Origin: CAZYMF01 sp964648215
Lineage (GTDB): Bacteria; Desulfobacterota; Binatia; HRBIN30; JACQVA1
Assembly (NCBI GenBank): GCA_964648215.1
Contig: CAZYMF010000025.1
Location: 1-37,845, forward strand
Length of the DNA: 37,845 nt
Reading direction: 5' to 3'
Within the stretch, counting starts at the first letter, position 1; every line of letters begins with the position of its first letter. This document shows positions 33,180 to 37,845 of this stretch, one piece after another. Made by a program: the position numbers and the translations under genes. The notes below the pieces were generated by a model. It saw nothing but the letters and a program-made list of their open reading frames with translations. It did no database searches and had not been told where the DNA came from.

Positions 33180-33545
33180 CTACTCGTCGTCGCGGCGGAC
33201 CGTTTGGGGAGAGAAGGCCGGCAGACACACCGCGACGTACTCGGCCCCTTCGTCGAGCGGGGAGCTGTAGCGCACGCGCTCACCCGGCTCGGCGATGACG
33301 GCCTGCCCCGCGTGCACGTCGATCGCGCCACCGTCGTGCTCGACGCGGAGCATGCCCTTGAGGACGACGGTGCACTCCTGGAACTCGGGGCGCTGCGCCG
33401 GCTCGATCCATCCGCCGGGCGAGCGCATGTGAGCGATGCTGAGCGCCGCGGTCTGGCTGTTGACGCGACCGACGTACTCGTCGATCACCTTCGGCTTGTT
33501 GCCCGCCGCCGTGATGCGTGTCGGCTGGGAAAGGAGTCTCGGCAT
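33180..33545 (-). CDS. Cupin-domain protein
   Basis: 121 aa from the ATG at 33545, with AAGGTGG upstream; longer in-frame starts add a non-conserved Arg/Ala stretch. A single cupin barrel: ALSIAHMRSPGGWIEPAQRPEFQECTVVLKGMLRVEHDGG covers motif 1, and AGQAVIAEPGERVRYSSP covers motif 2. The usual metal-binding HxH is not clear; the E of PEFQE and nearby His/Arg only partly fit, so metal binding is uncertain. Small cupins act as sugar- or ligand-binding proteins, isomerases or dioxygenases. Function unknown. It is on the same strand as the FKBP gene and the Zn-ribbon gene, with 66 bp to the latter. Confidence 0.75.
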   Translation of the reverse strand: MPRLLSQPTRITAAGNKPKVIDEYVGRVNSQTAALSIAHMRSPGGWIEPAQRPEFQECTVVLKGMLRVEHDGGAIDVHAGQAVIAEPGERVRYSSPLDEGAEYVAVCLPAFSPQTVRRDDE

Positions 33546-33611
33546 GGCCACCTTATTGACAGCAGCCCGTGCCGGACGCAAGGCGCGTCGGCGCCGCGCC
33601 CGCGGTCCGCG

Positions 33612-34052
33612 TCAACGCCCGTGCAGCAGGGTCTTCATGCCATTGGCGAAGAGCACGTCTATCTTGGTGCCGTCCTTCTCACTGACGACGATCCCGAGGC
33701 CGAAGCTGGGATGGGAGATGAGCTCCTGGGGGCGGAAGCGTTCACTGATGCCGTAACGGCGCGCACTGGCCTGGTCGCGCCCTTGGATCAGGCGCGGGTA
33801 GTCCTCCACCGTGGCGCCGCTCGACAACGCTGCGCGGCGCCGCGAGCTGGCCGCGGCGCTCGAGACGCGCGGCCGGGTGGACGAGGCGCCCTGACCGGGA
33901 GGCTGGGAGCGGTAGGCGTGCTGCGCCCCGCAGGTGTTGCAGTGAACGCGGGTGATCCTGCCGCTCACCATCGCTTCGATCGTGTGCGTCAGCATGAGTT
34001 TGCAGCGCGTGCACCAACTGTCGACGTCCTTGCCGACTCTCGAAGTGTCCAT
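33612..34052 (-). CDS. Zn-ribbon protein with Tudor/SH3-like C-terminus
   Basis: 146 aa. I chose the ATG at 34052 over the one at 34067 because a perfect GGAGGTGA sits 5 nt before it. The N-terminus holds a zinc ribbon: CTRC (Cys14, Cys17) and CNTC (Cys38, Cys41) separated by 20 residues including TIEAMVSGRITRV. A Ser/Arg/Ala-rich linker (about 50-85) follows. The C-terminal RFRPQELISHPSFGLGIVVSEKDGTKIDVLFANGMKTLLHG (about 105-145) resembles the Tudor/SH3-like RNA-polymerase-binding module at the C-terminus of UvrD/PcrA and similar proteins (H-x-x-FG-x-G-V, then F-x-x-G-x-K-x-L). A transcription- or nucleic-acid-associated role is inferred. No named family recognised. Confidence 0.7.
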   Translation of the reverse strand: MDTSRVGKDVDSWCTRCKLMLTHTIEAMVSGRITRVHCNTCGAQHAYRSQPPGQGASSTRPRVSSAAASSRRRAALSSGATVEDYPRLIQGRDQASARRYGISERFRPQELISHPSFGLGIVVSEKDGTKIDVLFANGMKTLLHGR

Positions 34053-34354
34053 CGGGCTCACCTCCATGCCGGTACAGGAGCGGCGGGGCGGGTGATGGGG
34101 GGAAAAGGCGACGACGGGTGAGACGAATGGAGATTCACGATGGATAGCTCCTGAACGTTACGGTACCACTGCGGGCTTCGCGGATGGGACTGCCCAACGG
34201 TCTGGGGGGATGGATCTCAGGGACTGCGCAGCGTCCTCCGGGCAATGTGCGAGTGGCGACTCAGTGTACCCTTTGGATAGCAGCCGCCATGATCGAAGTC
34301 GAGCGCCGCCGCAGCCTGCTTGCTCCCCGAAAGCGAGGTCCATAAGCTGCGGGT

Positions 34355-34361
34355 GGAGGTG
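34355..34361 (+). promoter_or_regulatory. Shine-Dalgarno that selects a CTG start
   Basis: GGAGGTG at 34355-34361 is a near-perfect anti-16S match. The only start-like codon at correct spacing in the ApaH-like frame is CTG at 34366, with 6 nt from the core GGAGG. No in-frame ATG, GTG or TTG lies between 34276 and the conserved N-terminus. Confidence 0.6.
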
Positions 34362-34365
34362 GGTC

Positions 34366-35121
34366 CTGGCGCGTAGAATCTTCGTCGGTGACATTCAGGG
34401 CTGTTCTGGGCAGCTCGAGCAGCTGCTCGAAGCCGTGCGCTTCGGCGCCGGCGACCGGCTCTACTGCGCCGGCGATCTGGTCAATCGCGGGCCCGACTCG
34501 GTCGGGACGCTGCGCCGCGTTCGCCAGCTCGACGCCCGCGTAGTGCTGGGCAACCACGACCTGCACCTGCTCCGCGTGGCCGCCGGCACCCGTCCGCGGC
34601 TGCCGGTCGATCGGCTCGACGACGTCCTGGCCGCTCCGGACCGCACGGAGCTGCTCGAGTGGCTGGAGGCGCAGCCGGTGATGCGCGTCGAGGACGATCT
34701 CGTCCTGGTGCACGGCGGTATCCATCCGTCGTGGGACGATCTGCCCGCGGTGGCCGCGTCTCTGAACGCCGCGGTTGCGGGGCATGTCCGCCGCCGCCCC
34801 GACGAGCGCATCGTGTTCGCCACGCAGGTGCGGTACTGCGACGAGCGCGGGCGCCGTCCGGCGCGCGACGAGCCGCCGCCCGGCCCGCCCTACCGGCCGT
34901 GGGATGATCTCTATCGCGGCCGGCGCATGGTGGTGTTCGCGCACTGGGCGCGCCGCGGCCTGGTGATCGGGCCGCGCGTGCGTGGACTCGACACCGGCTG
35001 CGTCTATGGCCGGCCGCTCACCGCCTGGATCGCCGAGGAGGATCGGGTGGTGCAGGTGCCCGGCTGGCCTTTGGGCCGCCTACCCGCGGCGCAAGGAGAG
35101 CGGGCACCGGAGGTGGCGTGA
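34366..35121 (+). CDS. ApaH-like metallophosphoesterase (probable CTG start)
   Basis: 251 aa if translation begins at CTG 34366, giving (M)ARRIFVGDIQGC, the expected family N-terminus. The longer frame from ATG 34210 adds 52 poorly structured residues. Calcineurin-type metal motifs: GDIQG (8-12), GDLVNRGPDS (36-45, Asn where many have Asp), GNHD (62-65), VLVHGGIHPSW (113-123). VVFAHWA and LDTGCVYG near the end are the ApaH-specific C-terminal motifs. Symmetrical Ap4A hydrolases cleave Ap4A to two ADP, with roles in stress and RNA-cap metabolism. It is convergent with the P450 gene, 6 bp apart. Confidence 0.85.
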   Translation: MARRIFVGDIQGCSGQLEQLLEAVRFGAGDRLYCAGDLVNRGPDSVGTLRRVRQLDARVVLGNHDLHLLRVAAGTRPRLPVDRLDDVLAAPDRTELLEWLEAQPVMRVEDDLVLVHGGIHPSWDDLPAVAASLNAAVAGHVRRRPDERIVFATQVRYCDERGRRPARDEPPPGPPYRPWDDLYRGRRMVVFAHWARRGLVIGPRVRGLDTGCVYGRPLTAWIAEEDRVVQVPGWPLGRLPAAQGERAPEVA

Positions 35122-35127
35122 GCGGGT

Positions 35128-36444
35128 TCACTTGGGGGAAGGCGGCTCTCGACGCTCGACTCCCGACTCGGAACTCCTTCCCCGCAACCGCACGGGCAAC
35201 GCCGTGGGGCCGCGCAGCACGATCGAGGGCTTGAATCCGGGCGGGTCGGGCGGGCCGTCGAGGTCGGGGAAGCGCCGCAGCAGCGCGCCCAGGGCGACCT
35301 GTCCTTCGAGTCGGGCGAGCGCGGCGCCGAGGCAGTAGTGACCGCCGAAGCCGAACGCCAGGTGCTCGTTGTCCGCGCGGCCGACGTCGAAGCGGTCCGG
35401 GTCGGGAAAGCGGCTGGGATCGCGATTGGCGGAGGCGAGCAGGGCCACCACGATGGTGCCGGGCTCCAGCTTGACGCCGGCGAGCTCGGTCGGCGCGACC
35501 ACGGCGCGGTCGGTGAGCTGCACCGGCGGCTCGAAGCGCAGGCACTCCTCCACCGCCGAGGGCAGCAGCGCCGGGTCGTCCCGCAGACGACGCCGCTGCT
35601 CGGGATGGCGCAGCAACAGCATCACCGCGTTGCCGATCAGGTTCGTGGTGGTCTCGTGGCCGGCGGCGAGCAGCAGCGAGGCCAGCGCCAGTAGCTCGTC
35701 CTCCGCCAGCTTCTCGCCCGCCTCCTCGGCGCCGATCATGGCGGAGAGGAGGTCGTCGCGCGGGGCGCTGCGGCGCTCGGCCAACAGCGGGCGAAAGTAC
35801 GCGGCCAGCGCGCGTGTGGCCCGCTTGGGCGGGTCGAACCCCTCGCGGCCGGAGAGCGGATCGAGCACCTGCACCAGCTCGTCCGACAGATGGCGGAATC
35901 GCTCCTGGTCGGCGGCCGGAACGCCGAGCAGCTCGGCGATCACGATCGCCGGCAGCGGCTGGGCCAGGTCGCGTACGATATCCATCTCGCCGCCGGTGGC
36001 GCAGCGATCGAGCAGATCGTCGACGATGGCCTCGATGCGCGGGCGCAGCGTCTCCACCCGCCGCGGCGTGAACGCCTTCGACACCAGGCCGCGCAGGCGA
36101 CGGTGCCGGCGGCCGTCGATCATCAACAGGTTGTCGTCGAGGAAACTGAGAAACTCGGGCGTGTCGCGGGCGGCGCGCCGGAATGCGCCCATCAGCGGAA
36201 CCGCATTGCGGTCGGTGGAGAAGGCCTCATCGCGCAGCATCCGCTCCACCTCGGCGTAGCGAGCGGCGACGTAGCCGCCGAACAGACGCAGGCGCGGCAG
36301 GCCGGGCTGGGCGCGCAGATCGCGGTACGAGGGGTATGGGTCGCGCCGCACCTCGGGGTTCCACGGGTTGAGTGACCCGGAGAAGGCCCCGAGCAGACGC
36401 ATGAGCCACGGCGTGGCGACCAGGCGCTGGAGCAATCTGAGCAT
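35128..36444 (-). CDS. Cytochrome P450 (bacterial class I type)
   Basis: 438 aa from the ATG at 36444; no membrane anchor, so soluble. I-helix AGHETTTN (261-268) with the acid/Thr pair, K-helix ExxR (Glu300-Arg303), and heme-binding FGFGGHYCLGAALARLE with the thiolate Cys371. DPYPSYRDLR, HRRLRGLVSKAFTPRRV and the PERF-region SRFPDPDRFDVGRADNEHLAFG are typical of CYP105/107-like enzymes. It needs a ferredoxin and ferredoxin reductase, neither of which is adjacent. Substrate unknown; such P450s commonly hydroxylate terpenoids, steroids or polyketides. The C-terminal ~17 residues are polar and Ser/Glu-rich. It is divergent from the serine hydrolase (88 bp). Confidence 0.93.
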   Translation of the reverse strand: MLRLLQRLVATPWLMRLLGAFSGSLNPWNPEVRRDPYPSYRDLRAQPGLPRLRLFGGYVAARYAEVERMLRDEAFSTDRNAVPLMGAFRRAARDTPEFLSFLDDNLLMIDGRRHRRLRGLVSKAFTPRRVETLRPRIEAIVDDLLDRCATGGEMDIVRDLAQPLPAIVIAELLGVPAADQERFRHLSDELVQVLDPLSGREGFDPPKRATRALAAYFRPLLAERRSAPRDDLLSAMIGAEEAGEKLAEDELLALASLLLAAGHETTTNLIGNAVMLLLRHPEQRRRLRDDPALLPSAVEECLRFEPPVQLTDRAVVAPTELAGVKLEPGTIVVALLASANRDPSRFPDPDRFDVGRADNEHLAFGFGGHYCLGAALARLEGQVALGALLRRFPDLDGPPDPPGFKPSIVLRGPTALPVRLRGRSSESGVERREPPSPK

Positions 36445-36532
36445 CGGAGGCGCTACGCTAGGTTGCACCTCAGGAGAACGCAAGCTCGCCGTGGTCTGGG
36501 CCTCGAGAAAGATCCGGGATAGACTCGCGCCG

Positions 36533-37696
36533 GTGACCGAGCCGCCCGAGATCCTCGGCTTCTGCGACGAGCGCTTCGTCGCCGTGCGCCAGGCTTTGAT
36601 CGACAACTTCCGCCACCATGGCGAGCTCGGCGCCGCGGTCGCCGTGGCGGTGGATGGCAGATTCGTCGTCGATCTCTGGGCCGGGTGGATGGACGAGGAC
36701 CGCCGCTGTCCATGGCAGCGCGACACTCTCGTCAACGTCTTCTCGGTGGGCAAGGCGATGGCCTCGCTCTGCCTGCACCTGCTGGTCGAGCGCGGCCGGA
36801 TCGATCTGGAGCAGCCCGTGGCGCGCTACTGGCCGGAGTTCGCCGCTGGCGGCAAGGACGGGATCACGGTGCGCATGCTCCTCGGTCATCGCGCCGGGCT
36901 GCCCGCGATTCGCCGCCTTCTCCCCGACGACGCCATGTACGACTGGGGGCTCATGGCCGCGGCGCTGGCCGCGGAGGAGCCCTGGTGGGAGCCGGGGCGG
37001 CAGCACGGGTACCACGTGAACACGTTTGGATTCCTGGTCGGAGAGCTGGTGCGCCGCGTCAGCGGCGTGAGCATCGGGTCCTTCTTTCGGCGCGAGATCG
37101 CCGGGCCGTTGGCGGCGGACTTTCATTTCGGCATCGGGCCCGAGCACGACGGGCGGATTGCCGACTACGTCTTCTCCGAGGAGATTCTTGCCAGCCAGCC
37201 GCGCTCGCCCGGCGAGGTCGACGAGGAGCGCCGCCGCTTGCTGCGCTGCGTCTATTTCAACCCCCCGGGCCTGTCCGGCCTCGGCACCGTCAACACGCGT
37301 GCCTGGCGGACGGCCGAGATGCCGTCGACCAACGGGCACGCCAACGCGCGCGCGCTGGCGCGCTTCTACAGCGCGCTGGCCTGCGGCGGCGCGATCGATG
37401 GGATCCGCCTGCTGCAGGGGGAAACGCTCGACGCCGCCATCGCCGAGGTCTCGGCGGGAACGGATTTCGTGCTGCGCCGCCCCTCGCGCTTCGGTCTCGG
37501 CTTTCAGTTGACGCAGCCCGAGAGCCCGTTCGGCCCCAACGGGCGCAGCTTCGGCCACTTCGGCGCCGGCGGCTCGCTGGGATTCGCCGACCCCGACGCG
37601 CGGCTGGCGTTCGGCTACACCATGAATCGCGCCGGCCCCCGCTTTCGCAACCCGCGCGTCCGTGCGCTTCTCGAAGCGGTCTACGCGTCGCTCTGA
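36533..37696 (+). CDS. EstB/class C beta-lactamase-fold serine hydrolase
   Basis: 387 aa from the GTG at 36533; upstream in-frame sequence runs into the P450 promoter region. SxxK motif FSVGKAM gives Ser71 and Lys74. Tyr160 in HGYHVNTFGFLVGELVRRV is the class C/EstB tyrosine, with YHVN instead of YxN. The third motif is FGHFGAGGS (HxG type). There is no signal peptide, so the enzyme is likely cytoplasmic, fitting an EstB-like carboxylesterase rather than a periplasmic beta-lactamase. These hydrolases act on ester or lactone substrates in catabolism. Divergent arrangement with the P450 suggests shared regulation. Confidence 0.88.
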   Translation: MTEPPEILGFCDERFVAVRQALIDNFRHHGELGAAVAVAVDGRFVVDLWAGWMDEDRRCPWQRDTLVNVFSVGKAMASLCLHLLVERGRIDLEQPVARYWPEFAAGGKDGITVRMLLGHRAGLPAIRRLLPDDAMYDWGLMAAALAAEEPWWEPGRQHGYHVNTFGFLVGELVRRVSGVSIGSFFRREIAGPLAADFHFGIGPEHDGRIADYVFSEEILASQPRSPGEVDEERRRLLRCVYFNPPGLSGLGTVNTRAWRTAEMPSTNGHANARALARFYSALACGGAIDGIRLLQGETLDAAIAEVSAGTDFVLRRPSRFGLGFQLTQPESPFGPNGRSFGHFGAGGSLGFADPDARLAFGYTMNRAGPRFRNPRVRALLEAVYASL

Positions 37697-37710
37697 GCCG
37701 CAGGCGCCTC

Positions 37711-37845
37711 TAACAGCCCGTTGAAAACCCCACCCAATGCTTCGACACGCTCAGCATGAGCGGAGCCCCACCTTGAGTTCCAAGGACTTTTTTCGCTCAC
37801 CCTGAGCTTGTCGAAGGGTGTCTTTGCGTTTTTCAACGGGGTGCT
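37711..37845. mobile_element. MITE-like long palindromic element (may continue past window end)
   Basis: Nested inverted repeats around one centre. Outer arms are CCCGTTGAAAAC (37717-37728) and GTTTTTCAACGGG (about 37828-37840). Inner arms are CTTCGACACGCTCAG (starting 37740) and the near complement CTGAGCTTGTCGAAG (37802-37816), extended by GCATGAGCG and CGCTCACC. The apex is CCTTG-AGTTC-CAAGG (37771-37785). The TTCGACAAGCTCAGGGTGAG core is, from memory, a very common dispersed repeat in environmental genomes. No ORF inside; it is non-autonomous if mobile. Confidence 0.75.

Overview
The window is GC-rich (well above 60% by eye) and densely coded on both strands. It looks like a chromosomal scaffold from a metagenome assembly: a run of exactly 100 N (28371-28470) is a typical scaffolding placeholder. 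No rRNA, tRNA, CRISPR array, phage module or transposase gene was seen. Several features suggest a Gram-negative, aerobic or facultative environmental bacterium of the 'deltaproteobacterial' or Binatota-like type: secreted CSLREA/beta-helix and glycine-rich proteins with a dockerin-like tail, a lipoprotein, periplasmic DegP, SodC and FKBP proteins, and many oxidative catabolic enzymes. That placement is an inference from gene style; no marker gene fixes it.

Layout. 1-2.7 kb: two minus-strand secreted proteins, the first cut by the window edge. 2.8-7.9 kb: an HsaA-like acyl-CoA dehydrogenase-fold flavoprotein, a nitroreductase, a small ABM monooxygenase, a membrane-anchored MutS-like ATPase, and an isoprenylcysteine-methyltransferase-like membrane protein with a good sigma-70 promoter. 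7.9-8.1 kb: the frameshifted C-terminal remnant of a sigma-54 activator and a hairpin. 8.25-12.7 kb: a 923-aa secreted protein built from three ~276-aa repeats plus a dockerin-like end, then DegP with a clear terminator. 12.9-16.6 kb: a 3-alpha-hydroxysteroid-dehydrogenase-like SDR facing a two-gene operon (HExxH metallopeptidase plus ATP-grasp ligase, 4-bp overlap), then a DsbA-fold isomerase. 16.8-23 kb: a giant patatin whose catalytic halves are split by about ten membrane helices, facing HrpB helicase. 23-26 kb: an aldehyde:ferredoxin-oxidoreductase-family enzyme, a VOC protein and SodC. 26.3-28.8 kb: an acyl-CoA synthetase, a small membrane protein, a Tag glycosylase truncated by the gap, and a Cys-rich lipoprotein. 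28.9-32.2 kb: NnrU-like protein, MFS transporter and orphan histidine kinase. 32.2-34.1 kb, minus strand: FKBP isomerase, cupin and a Zn-ribbon/Tudor-like protein. 34.4-37.7 kb: ApaH-like phosphatase with an apparent CTG start, cytochrome P450, divergent EstB-like serine hydrolase, and a palindromic MITE-like element at the end.

The catabolic enzymes (HsaA-like flavoprotein, 3-alpha-HSD-like SDR, CoA ligase, P450, esterase-type hydrolase, tungsten/molybdenum oxidoreductase, VOC, MFS) fit a lifestyle of degrading steroids, terpenoids or aromatics. They are scattered rather than one operon, so a single pathway is not shown. The features most worth a second look are the metallopeptidase/ATP-grasp pair, the membrane-split patatin, the twin CX3C-X6-CX3C lipoprotein, the Zn-ribbon/Tudor-like protein, the CTG start, and a family of oligo-repeat hairpins placed after stop codons.
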